35,755 nt of DNA from Candidatus Segatella violae (GCA_002440225.1 DJSH01000026.1:1-35755), one strand, 5' to 3'; positions 14,966 through 22,740 are shown, counted from the stretch's first letter. Notes: generated by a model not told the origin, from the letters alone. Translations and numbers: made by a program.

Positions 14966-15092
14966 GCAGTGTTTGGCTGTAATCTGTTGCAGTGTTTGGC
15001 TTTGATTTGATGCAGTGTTTGGCTGTGATTTGTTGCAGCGTTTGACTATTATCAATTCCAGTATTTGGCATTTTTATACTCCCGAATTTGGC
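14966..15092. repeat. Six-copy 23-nt array between divergent promoters
   Basis: TTTGGC (once TTTGAC) occurs at 14972, 14995, 15018, 15041, 15064 and 15087, exactly 23 nt apart. The first three units read GCAGTGTTTGGCTGTGATTTG-like on the plus strand and the later ones decay. The last TTTG doubles as the -33 element of the plus-strand gene. Confidence 0.9.
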
Positions 15093-15118
15093 TTTCTCCA
15101 AAACTTTTGTTACTTTTG
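15087..15118 (+). promoter_or_regulatory. Promoter of the 189-aa unknown gene
   Basis: TTTG (15087-15090), a 20-nt spacer, then TACTTTTG (15111-15118). The predicted transcript would start near 15124. Confidence 0.7.
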
Positions 15119-15131
15119 CAATATCTAATAG

Positions 15132-15701
15132 ATGATAAAGAGAAGAATGGAACAGAGATTACGTGATAAGATAGAGGAGATGACGGGGCACACGATGAAG
15201 ACACCTCGCGACTTCACTTGGCTTAGTGGGCAGTTAGAGAAACGGACGGGGCTGAGGGTGAGTGGCTCGACGCTCCGCAGATTCTGGGGATATGTGAGCG
15301 AAGGGGTGAAGGCTAGTGCCTTTACCAAGGATGCGCTGGCTAAATTCCTCGGGTTTCAAGACTTCGCCCAATTCGTGGAGATGCAGGGAGAGGGAAATGT
15401 ACAAAGCCAACTGGTGATGGGCGACAGGATTTGTTGCGATGACCTATATGTGGGGCAGTTGCTGAGGCTCTCTTGGCTTCCCGATAGAATTTGCATCGTA
15501 AGATATGAAGGAAGAGGACTGTTTTCGATTGTGGAATCGAAGAACACCCTACTTTCAAAGGGGGATACCTTCGAGTGCCATCTCTTTATCAACCACGAAC
15601 CTGCCTATCTCGATAAATGGAAACACGAGGAGAATGCTCCGATGACCTATCTTATCGGAAAGAAGAACGGCATCGTCGTGGAACGTTACCTTGCTGAGTA
15701 A
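15132..15701 (+). CDS. Unknown protein, possibly DNA-binding N-terminus
   Basis: 189 aa. The N-terminal 75 residues (MEQRLRDKIEEMTGHTMKTP, then LSGQLEKRTGLRVSGSTLRR) look like a helical, perhaps helix-turn-helix-like, domain. The C-terminal half (LVMGDRICCDDLYVGQLLRL ... SKGDTFECHLF) is a small beta-rich domain. No signal or membrane segment. The promoter predicts almost no leader for ATG 15132, whereas ATG 15147 is preceded by AAAGAGAAGA and would have a normal leader. The true start may therefore be 15147 (184 aa). The 3' end overlaps the convergent kinase gene by 50 nt. It is divergent from the fourth ATPase and shares the repeat array with it. Not recognised as a named family. Confidence 0.7.
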   Translation: MIKRRMEQRLRDKIEEMTGHTMKTPRDFTWLSGQLEKRTGLRVSGSTLRRFWGYVSEGVKASAFTKDALAKFLGFQDFAQFVEMQGEGNVQSQLVMGDRICCDDLYVGQLLRLSWLPDRICIVRYEGRGLFSIVESKNTLLSKGDTFECHLFINHEPAYLDKWKHEENAPMTYLIGKKNGIVVERYLAE

Positions 15702-17016
15702 TCTGCTCGTTTTCTTTTTGTATTTCTTGCAACATCGGCTTTATATACTTTTCAGTGGTATAGCTGGAAAGCTCGTTGATGATTGCGGTCTTGCTCTTGG
15801 TGTCTATCCCCAATTCATACGAATGTGGATAAGAAATGGTGATGAACTTGTTGCTTTCCTTTACGAATTGACTGAAGATTTCGCTCTTCTTGGTGAGGTC
15901 GTGCTGTTGAGCGATGTTAGAGTCTTTCCAAAGATGGTCTATCTTCTGCTTGCCCTTTTCGATAATCGCTTCTATCTTGGAATCGTTGGTCGTGGCTGGT
16001 TGGGAAGTCACGACTTGGTTTGATGATACAACCTTTTTCTTGGCATTCTGTTTGTTGGCATTCTCGCCATTTCTCGTCTCTATCTTCTTCTCTTTTCTAT
16101 TAAGAGAGTTTTCTCTATTAAGGGATTCATTCCGATTAAGAGATTCGTTCCGATTAAGAGATTCGTCCCGATTCATTGCTTCATCTCTATTATATAATAA
16201 GGTATAACTGATACCACCTGCCAATAGAAGGCTGATGATACCAATGAGACTTGCTATCATGAGTCGCTTGCTTAGAGTTGGCTTAGACGAAGATGAAAGG
16301 ACGGAAATATCATGCTTGATTTCTTCCACATGTTGGTATCGCTCTGAAATAGGGGCTTTGCATCGGGTGATGATGGAGGCATATCTCTTGCCTAGATTCA
16401 TCTCTTCGAGAATGCAACCTAAGCTATAGATGTCGTTTCTGATGTCGGCTTGGCGAGCAGTGATTTGTTCGGGAGAGGTGAAGCCCGGTGTGCCAGCTGG
16501 CTGCTTGAGAATAGCATAGCTGTCGGCATCGGAGAGTCCAAAGTCGATGAGTTTCACATGGTTGCCATTATAGGTAATCATGATGTTGCTAGGCTTAAGG
16601 TCTCGATGCACGATTTGCTTGGCATGGAGATATTGCAAGGCGTCAAGCAGTTGGAAAACAATCGGAAGAAAAACGACCTCTTCTGGATGCTCTTCGCTCA
16701 ATGTATCGAGCGTTCTGCCCTCTATCCATTCCATCACGATGCAAGCGCCCAAGCTTGGTATCTCTTCTAGGCTAGAAGCTGACACGATGTTGGGATGCTG
16801 CAAGGAGATGAGTATCTCGAATTCCTTGCGCAATAACGAGCGATAGATTTCTTGTTCACGAAACTCTGGCTTCAAGCCCTTGAGCATCCACCATCTGCCA
16901 TAGCGTTTCGCCTTGCAAAGGATATTGTAGCCCTTGCAAGGGATGGGGGTGATGTCGGAGAAATGTTCCGAAACATGCGCCTCTTGGGGGAGGATGATGC
17001 CTGAGTTTGAATCCAT
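15652..17016 (-). CDS. Membrane-bound Ser/Thr protein kinase (Hanks type)
   Basis: 454 aa. The kinase domain covers residues about 28-240. It has the ATP-binding Lys K46 (WWMLK), the catalytic loop HRDLKPSN (137-144), DFG (158-160) and the P+1 region GTPGFTSPEQ, so it looks active. A single membrane helix (residues about 252-274) is followed by six hexapeptide repeats NR(D/N)ES(L/M) (275-311). A basic linker and a C-terminal domain of unknown type (about 345-454), presumably periplasmic, complete it. The glycine-rich loop is poorly conserved. The gene ends 50 nt inside the convergent 189-aa gene. A TATCTTTG box lies only 5 nt before the start, suggesting a nearly leaderless mRNA. Confidence 0.9.
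   Translation of the reverse strand: MDSNSGIILPQEAHVSEHFSDITPIPCKGYNILCKAKRYGRWWMLKGLKPEFREQEIYRSLLRKEFEILISLQHPNIVSASSLEEIPSLGACIVMEWIEGRTLDTLSEEHPEEVVFLPIVFQLLDALQYLHAKQIVHRDLKPSNIMITYNGNHVKLIDFGLSDADSYAILKQPAGTPGFTSPEQITARQADIRNDIYSLGCILEEMNLGKRYASIITRCKAPISERYQHVEEIKHDISVLSSSSKPTLSKRLMIASLIGIISLLLAGGISYTLLYNRDEAMNRDESLNRNESLNRNESLNRENSLNRKEKKIETRNGENANKQNAKKKVVSSNQVVTSQPATTNDSKIEAIIEKGKQKIDHLWKDSNIAQQHDLTKKSEIFSQFVKESNKFITISYPHSYELGIDTKSKTAIINELSSYTTEKYIKPMLQEIQKENEQITQQGNVPRRCRSSFR
16096..16190. repeat. 18-nt coding repeat in the kinase juxtamembrane region
   Basis: Units like ATTAAGAGATTCGTTCCG recur every 18 nt and encode NRNESL-type hexapeptides directly after the membrane helix. Copy number is probably variable between strains. 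Confidence 0.8.
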
Positions 17017-17020
17017 AATG

Positions 17021-17028
17021 CAAAGATA
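17021..17028 (-). promoter_or_regulatory. -7 element of the kinase gene
   Basis: TATCTTTG on the minus strand ends 5 nt before the kinase ATG. No clear -33 element is seen. Confidence 0.5.
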
Positions 17029-17072
17029 AGCATTTATTTGATAAAAAATGCTTGTTTCTCAAAGAAAAGTAT

Positions 17073-17080
17073 TATATTTG
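17073..17080 (+). promoter_or_regulatory. lldP: -7 element of the lactate permease gene
   Basis: TATATTTG at 17073-17080 with CTTG about 18 nt upstream as a weak -33; the start codon is 30 nt downstream. Divergent from the kinase promoter. Confidence 0.55.
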
Positions 17081-17109
17081 CAAGCAAAAACATAAAAACT
17101 GAGTAACTT

Positions 17110-18753
17110 ATGGCATCTATTATTTCTATTATTCCCATCGTGTTGCTGTTTGTCTTGATGCTCGGCTTCAAGATGGCAGGACATAAGAGCGCACTTCTTA
17201 CGCTCGTGGTAACTGTGTTGTTGGCGCTCTTCGTCGCCTCTCCGCTCGGTATGATTGCTCCTGCCCATGCCGAGGATAGCATCATCGCCCTTACGGGATG
17301 GGCATTGGTGGAGGGACTCCTAAAGGCGGTGTTCCCGATTCTCATCATCATCCTGATGGCTATCTATAGCTACAATATCTTGGTGGAGAGCAAGCAGATT
17401 GAGGTCATCAAGAAACAATTCACTTCGATAACCGATGATAAGGGACTGCTCGTGCTTATGCTGGTATGGGGATTCGGCGGATTGCTCGAAGGCATGGCTG
17501 GATTCGGAACGGCAGTGGCGATACCGGCGGCGATATTGATAGGATTGGGTTTCAAACCGATGTTCTCGGCTTTGGTGTCACTCATCGGCAATACCGTGGC
17601 AACGGGGTTTGGTGCGGTCGGCGTACCTGTCACTACGCTTTGCAATGAGGTGGCTGAGGGTGGCTCGGCTTCCGTGGCTCAGATATGCGAGACCTCGGCT
17701 TTCGCCATCATCCAGTTGGCTCCTTTGTTTATTATTCTGCCTTTTATCATCTTGACGCTTACGGATAAACACAATCTTATCAAGAACCTGATTATCGCCC
17801 TTTGGGTGGGAGTGATTTCCGTGGTTGTGCAGTTTGTTTGTGGATATTACCTCGGTTCGGAGACTCCTGCCATTATCGGTTCGTTGGCGGCTATCATCGC
17901 CATCATTGCTTACGCAAAAGTGTTTGCAAGAAAGGCTAGTAATGGCTCGCTTGAGGGTGGGGCAGACGCCCTTGCCGGGGATTGCAAATCCCCGGAACGC
18001 CTAACGGACACTAAAGCTAATTTCTCGTTATCCGAGAGCTTCAAGGCTTGGAGTGTTTACCTCTTTATATTAATCTTTATTTTGGTATCGGGCGCACTCT
18101 GCCCTCCAGTCAATGCCTTCTTGAAGTCTCATCTCGTGAGCGAGGTTCATTTGCCTGTGCTCGACAGTACCTTTAAGTTTGGCTGGATTTCGAATGCAGG
18201 ATTGATGCTCTTTTTGGGTGCCACCATCGGCGGACTCATCCAGGGGTTGAGCTTCAAGCGATTGATGGTAATCTTGGCTCGCACCACGGTGAACTTGCGC
18301 AAGACGGTGGTGACGATCTGTTCGCTGATAGCCTTGGCGAGCGTGATGAACTATTGCGGAATGATTACTGCCATCGCATCGGGCTTGGTGGCTGTGACGG
18401 GCGATTTCTATCCATTGGTAGCTCCGATGATTGGAGCCATCGGAACTTTCGTAACAGGTTCCGATACCTCTTCGAACATCCTCTTCGCCAAACTCCAGGC
18501 GCATGTAGCCAACCAACTCGGCATGACGGGGCAGGGTACTTTCTTCGGTATGGAGGGAAGTCAGAGCAACTGGTTGGTTGCTGCCAATACCACGGGAGCT
18601 ACGGGCGGTAAGATGATTAGTCCGCAGAGCATCGCCATTGCTACTGCCGCTTGCGATATGGAGGGCAAGGATGGAGACATCTTGAAATCGGCCATCCCAT
18701 ACGCCGTGATGTATATCGTTTTGGGAGGACTGATGGTTTACTTTGGATGTTAG
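17110..18753 (+). CDS. lldP: L-lactate permease family transporter
   Basis: 547 aa polytopic inner-membrane protein with about 12 hydrophobic segments. The family hallmarks GGLLEGMAGFGTAVAIPAAI and GNTVATGFGAVGVPVTTL near residues 120-180, and TGSDTSSNILFAKLQ plus GMEGSQSNWLVAANTTGATG near the C-terminus, identify the LctP/LldP family (lactate or glycolate uptake with protons). Length is normal. No lactate dehydrogenase gene is adjacent. A cytoplasmic loop (residues about 278-304, SLEGGADALAGDCKSPER) is encoded by a REP-like palindrome and is probably an insertion relative to relatives. A perfect hairpin at 18797-18841 terminates it. Confidence 0.9.
   Translation: MASIISIIPIVLLFVLMLGFKMAGHKSALLTLVVTVLLALFVASPLGMIAPAHAEDSIIALTGWALVEGLLKAVFPILIIILMAIYSYNILVESKQIEVIKKQFTSITDDKGLLVLMLVWGFGGLLEGMAGFGTAVAIPAAILIGLGFKPMFSALVSLIGNTVATGFGAVGVPVTTLCNEVAEGGSASVAQICETSAFAIIQLAPLFIILPFIILTLTDKHNLIKNLIIALWVGVISVVVQFVCGYYLGSETPAIIGSLAAIIAIIAYAKVFARKASNGSLEGGADALAGDCKSPERLTDTKANFSLSESFKAWSVYLFILIFILVSGALCPPVNAFLKSHLVSEVHLPVLDSTFKFGWISNAGLMLFLGATIGGLIQGLSFKRLMVILARTTVNLRKTVVTICSLIALASVMNYCGMITAIASGLVAVTGDFYPLVAPMIGAIGTFVTGSDTSSNILFAKLQAHVANQLGMTGQGTFFGMEGSQSNWLVAANTTGATGGKMISPQSIAIATAACDMEGKDGDILKSAIPYAVMYIVLGGLMVYFGC
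17961..18015. repeat. REP-like palindromic element in frame within lldP
   Basis: CCGGGGATT-GCA-AATCCCCGG (17975-17995) is a perfect 9-bp palindrome, flanked by GCAGACGCCCTTG and AACGCCTAACGGACACTAAA. From memory this resembles dispersed intergenic repeats of Prevotella-type genomes. Here the frame is kept and it encodes a soluble loop. Confidence 0.6.
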
Positions 18754-18796
18754 CAATGTGAATATTCTAGCAAAATACAGAGGCTAGGCCTACAAC

Positions 18797-18841
18797 AGAA
18801 GAAGTCCCCATCTGAAAACTTATCAGATGGGGACTTCTTCT
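18797..18841. terminator. Bidirectional terminator between lldP and the EamA gene; family hairpin copy E
   Basis: A perfect 19-bp stem (18797-18815 with 18823-18841; loop AAACTTA) lies between convergent genes. It contains GTCCCCATCTGA/TCAGATGGGGAC, the same core as copies A-D, and is T-rich on both exits. Confidence 0.85.
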
Positions 18842-18861
18842 TATTATATAATGTTTCTCTT

Positions 18862-19800
18862 TTATCTATTCTCTACAGCCAGGCTATGCTCATGCTTCTC
18901 GATGTCGTGCTTTGACTTACTCTTGATAACAAGCCAAACGCCTGCGAACACGAGGACGGCGGCAATTGCCTGCATGCCCTTGAACACAGCGAGACCAGCC
19001 AGCACACTTACCGTTACGGAGACGATAGGCTGAACATAGTTGTAAACCGAAACCACGGTAGGACGGAGCGTCTTCTGGCCAATCATCATGCAGATATAGC
19101 CTAGGTAGGTGCCGAAGAGAATGACATAGCCCGATTCCCACCATGTGCTCATCGGAACGTTGGCGAAATCGATGCTCATCACATGATGGAAGGTGAACGG
19201 CCATATCAGGATGGTCGCCCAAAGAAACATCCACTTGTTGATGGTGAAGAGCGAATACTTGGATAGCAGGTTCTTGAAGAGCGAGAGATAGAGGGCAAAC
19301 GAGAGCTGTGCCGACATACAGAGCAGATCACCCCAAATGTTGCCCACCTTGGCATTGCCCGATGTGGCACTCGTGAGGATGATGATGACGGCACCGGCAC
19401 ATCCCATCAGTACACCGAGTGCCTTCTTCCACGTGATAGGCTCCTTCAGAATCAAGAAGGAAAGCACCATGGCGAAGATAGGCATAGAGGTGGTCATGAT
19501 GCTGGAGTTGCTGGGCGAAGTCATGTTCAATCCGATGGTGTAAGAACACTGGTTGAACACAAGGGCGAAGATACCTGCAGCGGCGAAGGCAAAGATGTCT
19601 CTCACAGGCACATGCTCCTTCTTGGTGAAAAGCGAGGTGAGCCAGAAGAGAATGGCTCCACCGAGTACACGGAAACTGACGAGGTCGATGCCATCGATGC
19701 CGTGCAACATGGCGTCTTTGCCTACGGGCGCCATCAAACCCCAGAATGCGCCAGAGCAAAAGAGGCACAAGTGGGCTATTAAAGGTCTTTTATTATCCAT
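18862..19800 (-). CDS. EamA/DMT-family transporter
   Basis: 312 aa with ten predicted membrane helices in two EamA halves (LCLFCSGAFWGLMAPVGKDA at the start; VGNIWGDLLCMSAQLSFALY begins the second). Proteins of this drug/metabolite transporter superfamily export amino acids or other small metabolites; the substrate cannot be read from sequence. The start follows an AAAGATAAA ribosome-binding-like stretch. A TACCTTTG -7 box lies about 100 nt upstream (19902-19909). It converges on lldP across a shared terminator. Confidence 0.88.
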   Translation of the reverse strand: MDNKRPLIAHLCLFCSGAFWGLMAPVGKDAMLHGIDGIDLVSFRVLGGAILFWLTSLFTKKEHVPVRDIFAFAAAGIFALVFNQCSYTIGLNMTSPSNSSIMTTSMPIFAMVLSFLILKEPITWKKALGVLMGCAGAVIIILTSATSGNAKVGNIWGDLLCMSAQLSFALYLSLFKNLLSKYSLFTINKWMFLWATILIWPFTFHHVMSIDFANVPMSTWWESGYVILFGTYLGYICMMIGQKTLRPTVVSVYNYVQPIVSVTVSVLAGLAVFKGMQAIAAVLVFAGVWLVIKSKSKHDIEKHEHSLAVENR

Positions 19801-19901
19801 TTTATCTTTTTGTATACTTAAACTATTATCCTATTGTCGATAGAACGCTTCTGCCCTTGCTGGGCGGGCGGGATGTCTGAGCGTTTCTTAGAAATCGACT
19901 G

Positions 19902-19909
19902 CAAAGGTA
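19902..19909 (-). promoter_or_regulatory. -7 element of the EamA gene
   Basis: TACCTTTG on the minus strand; the -33 half is not clear. The rest of 19801-20127 holds only AT-rich leader sequence and the divergent promoter at 20057. Confidence 0.5.
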
Positions 19910-20056
19910 ATCATTTTTGGGGAATTAAACTACATCTTTTACTGTAAAAATGCACACTTTCTGATATTTGTGTAATTTTAGCCTTTCTTAGTGCCTTTTA
20001 AAGTGAAGAAAGAATAAAAAATACCGTTTGTAGGCTCTGTTTTGAGTATTTTTAAG

Positions 20057-20064
20057 TACTTTTG
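20057..20064 (+). promoter_or_regulatory. -7 element of the acyl-CoA ligase-like gene, followed by a 13-nt direct repeat
   Basis: TACTTTTG at 20057-20064. The leader contains AATAAGGTATAGA twice (20084-20096 and 20110-20122), ending 5 nt before the ATG at 20128. Confidence 0.5.
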
Positions 20065-20127
20065 TATCGAACATTTAATGTAAAATAAGGTATAGAGCCG
20101 TTAATATATAATAAGGTATAGAATAGT

Positions 20128-21756
20128 ATGAACGATTTTAAGAAAATTTTTGAGAGTCATTATACATGGATTGAGGGATTTATGCGCAATGTGCGCCGTT
20201 ATCCTGAAAAAACTGCACTCATCGATCCGCTGCGGAAGTTGACGCAGAATTACAAGCTGCTCAATGCTGAGGTCAATCGATTGTCTAACACGTTGATGGC
20301 TAACGATTTTCAGCCGCACGACATCGTGATGGTTCTCTTGAAGAATTGTCCTGAATTCGTTTATGCTTACATCGCCGCTCACAAGATGCATGGTGTATGT
20401 TGCCCAGTGAGTTTCCGTCTGAGTGCGGGCGAACTGGCTTGGGCAATGACCGATGCCAAACCAAGGGTCTTCATCTACGACGTGAGATTCGACGAGACCG
20501 TGAAGGAGGCCTTGCGCCTAAGCAGTTATCAGCCTGAGCATGTCATCGTGGTGGGAGGCAAGGAGAATGCCGATGCCGTGACTTATCCGGAGTTTGTGGC
20601 TGGTGGCAGCGAGGAAGAACCTGCGTTCGTATGCGATTATTACACCTACGACGAGACCTTGCGCCTCTATACTTCGGGTACAACGGGCAGACCTAAGGCG
20701 GTGCCATTGCTCTCTATCAACGAGGTACTCTCTGCACACGATGTGATGATGGAATTGCCGATGAACGACGAGGACATCACGATGAATACCACCCCTTGGT
20801 TTCATCGTGGAGGCATACACAGTGCCGGACCAGCCGTCGTGTTTTATGCCGGTGCATCCCTGGTCATCATGGACAAGTTTAATGCCATCGATACCTTGGA
20901 CTATGCGGAGAAGTATCACATCACTTATGTCATCGGTGTGCCTACCGTGCTCGATGCCCTTGCCGACGAACAGGAGAAGCATCCACGCAAACTCACTTCC
21001 ATCCGAGGCTGCATAGCCATGGGAAGCCCATTGGAAAGAGAGGCTTGCATGCGTTACAAGACAGTGCTCACGCCGAATATCTTCAATGGCTATGGCACGA
21101 CGGAGACCTTCTGGAACACGATGTTGCGCCCAGGCGACGTGCTCTCTCATGCCGGAAGTGCCGGTCGCTCTTGCGTTGACGATGATGTGAGAGTGGTGAA
21201 GATATATGAGGACCGCAAGGGTGAGCCTGATGAGTTGGTGGCTCAAGACGGCTCGGAGGTAGGCGAGGTCATCATGTGTTCGCCAGCCAAGTCGCCTTAT
21301 CAATATCATAACAACGATGCTGCCTCTGCCGACAAGTACTACAAGGGCTTCGTCTATACCAACGACCTCGCCACATGGGACAAGGACCAGTTTGTCACCA
21401 TCCTTGGTCGTATGGACGATATGATCATCTCCTCGGGCGAGAACATCTATCCTGCCGAGGTGGAGGCTGTGCTCGATGCCCATCCAGCAGTGAAGGAGAG
21501 CATCGTGACTTCCGTGCCAGACAAGGTGAGAGGACAGATAGTTACCGCCTATGTGGTGACCGACAATCCTGATCTCACACCCGAGGATCTCGATGAGTTC
21601 TGCAAGGAGAGTCCGGAGATAGCCAACTTCAAGCGCCCTCGCTACTATCGCTTCGTGGATAGCGTGCCACACAATGCCACAGGCAAGCGCATGCACCGAC
21701 AGATGAAGGAGCAGGCGAAGGAAGACCTGAAGAACGGTCTTCTTTATCGATTGTAA
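20128..21756 (+). CDS. AMP-forming acyl-CoA synthetase/ligase
   Basis: 542 aa class I adenylate-forming enzyme. It has the phosphate loop LYTSGTTGRPKAVP (about residue 180), GYGTTE (about 321), YTNDLATWDKDQFVTILGR with the hinge before DDMIISSGENIYPAEVE, and the C-terminal catalytic lysine in NATGKRMHRQ (about 519). It activates a carboxylic acid as acyl-AMP and then transfers it to CoA. Fatty or aromatic acids are the likely substrates, but they cannot be told apart here. There is no carrier-protein domain. It stands at the head of a plus-strand run with the AAA/DUF4435 pair, but nothing links them functionally. Confidence 0.88.
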   Translation: MNDFKKIFESHYTWIEGFMRNVRRYPEKTALIDPLRKLTQNYKLLNAEVNRLSNTLMANDFQPHDIVMVLLKNCPEFVYAYIAAHKMHGVCCPVSFRLSAGELAWAMTDAKPRVFIYDVRFDETVKEALRLSSYQPEHVIVVGGKENADAVTYPEFVAGGSEEEPAFVCDYYTYDETLRLYTSGTTGRPKAVPLLSINEVLSAHDVMMELPMNDEDITMNTTPWFHRGGIHSAGPAVVFYAGASLVIMDKFNAIDTLDYAEKYHITYVIGVPTVLDALADEQEKHPRKLTSIRGCIAMGSPLEREACMRYKTVLTPNIFNGYGTTETFWNTMLRPGDVLSHAGSAGRSCVDDDVRVVKIYEDRKGEPDELVAQDGSEVGEVIMCSPAKSPYQYHNNDAASADKYYKGFVYTNDLATWDKDQFVTILGRMDDMIISSGENIYPAEVEAVLDAHPAVKESIVTSVPDKVRGQIVTAYVVTDNPDLTPEDLDEFCKESPEIANFKRPRYYRFVDSVPHNATGKRMHRQMKEQAKEDLKNGLLYRL

Positions 21757-21774
21757 TATATACCAAAGAAGGCA

Positions 21775-21794
21775 GCCCTCCCATCGAGGGGGGC
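21775..21794. terminator. GC-rich hairpin after the ligase gene
   Basis: GCCCTCC pairs with GGGGGGC (one G-T) around CATCGA, 18 nt past the ligase stop. There is no T-run, so read-through into the ATPase gene is likely. Confidence 0.4.
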
Positions 21795-21812
21795 CTCCTG
21801 AATCTATAAAAT

Positions 21813-22640
21813 ATGAGCCTTATGCAGAAATATGCCGATTATATCAAGCAGATAGAGATAGAGTCTCTATGGAGTGGTACCAAACACATTCTTTGGAACC
21901 TCGACCGACGTGTCAACATCCTGAGCGGTGTGAACGGCGTGGGCAAGAGTACGATATTGAATAAGGTGGTGAAAGGCCTTGCTGCGGGTGGCGAGTTTCC
22001 TAGCCACATGCTCAAGGGCGTTCACCTACAGGTAGAACCAGAGGAAGCCAAGTGGATTCGTTACGATGTGATTCGTTCGGTGGATAGACCGCTGATGAAC
22101 GCGGAGATGATCAACAAGATAGACCTAACCCTCGTCACCGAACTCGACTGGCAACTCTTCCAGCTCCAGCGCAAGTATCTCGACTATCAGGTGAACATCG
22201 GCAACCGCATCATCGCCGTGCTTCAGGGTGGCGAACCCGATGCGGCGCAGAAAGCGCAGGCACTGAGCGAGCCGAAGAAACTCTTCCAGGACATCGTCGA
22301 TGGTCTCTTCAAGGACACGGGCAAGACCATCATCCGTACTGCGAACGAAATCCGATTCAACCAGATGGGCGAGCAGCTTATGCCTTACCAGCTCTCGGCT
22401 GGCGAGAAACAAATCCTCGCCATCCTCCTCACCGTATTGGTGGAAGACAACCAACCTTACGTGTTCTTTATGGACGAGCCTGAAATCAGTCTCCACTTCG
22501 AGTGGCAGAAGCAGCTCATCGGCTTGGTGCTGAGGCTCAACCCGAACATCCAGCTCATCATGACAACCCATAGCCCAGCCGTGGTGATGGACGGATGGAT
22601 GGACCACGTGACCGAAGTGAACGACATCACCATTAAGTAA
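21813..22640 (+). CDS. Compact ABC/OLD-like AAA ATPase, partner of a DUF4435 protein (PARIS AriA-like)
   Basis: 275 aa. Walker A is GVNGVGKST (39-47), the ABC signature is LSAGEKQ (about 193), Walker B is FFMDEPEISLH (about 218) and the H-loop is TTHSP (about 251). This is the SMC/ABC-like ATPase core of AAA_15/AAA_21 and OLD-type proteins. An insertion of about 90 residues separates Walker A from the signature, which is shorter than in typical AriA. It is followed by a DUF4435 gene, the arrangement of the PARIS antiphage system (AriA ATPase, AriB DUF4435 effector). A role in defence is inferred from that pairing. There is no promoter of its own; it may be read with the ligase gene 56 nt upstream. 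Confidence 0.8.
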   Translation: MSLMQKYADYIKQIEIESLWSGTKHILWNLDRRVNILSGVNGVGKSTILNKVVKGLAAGGEFPSHMLKGVHLQVEPEEAKWIRYDVIRSVDRPLMNAEMINKIDLTLVTELDWQLFQLQRKYLDYQVNIGNRIIAVLQGGEPDAAQKAQALSEPKKLFQDIVDGLFKDTGKTIIRTANEIRFNQMGEQLMPYQLSAGEKQILAILLTVLVEDNQPYVFFMDEPEISLHFEWQKQLIGLVLRLNPNIQLIMTTHSPAVVMDGWMDHVTEVNDITIK

Positions 22641-22659
22641 TTCCACTTGTATGGTTGAA

Positions 22660-22740
22660 ACGGGCTGAAAGCCCAGAAGCACCTAGCCCAGGGTAACACC
22701 CTGGGTAAAAGGGATGGAGTCAATGCGCCCTGTAAGGGCA
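22660..22740. repeat. REP-like triple-hairpin element
   Basis: Three palindromes in a row: GGGCT-GAA-AGCCC (22662-22674), CCCAGGG-TAACA-CCCTGGG (22687-22705) and GCCC-TGTAA-GGGC (22727-22739). This order matches dispersed Bacteroidetes intergenic repeats I know of, which are probably moved by REP-associated tyrosine transposases. It fills the gap between the ATPase and DUF4435 genes. Confidence 0.75.

Noticed and set aside
20518..21696. 392-codon minus-strand open frame
   Set aside because: Antisense shadow of the acyl-CoA ligase gene; His/Ile/Val-rich composition and no domain.
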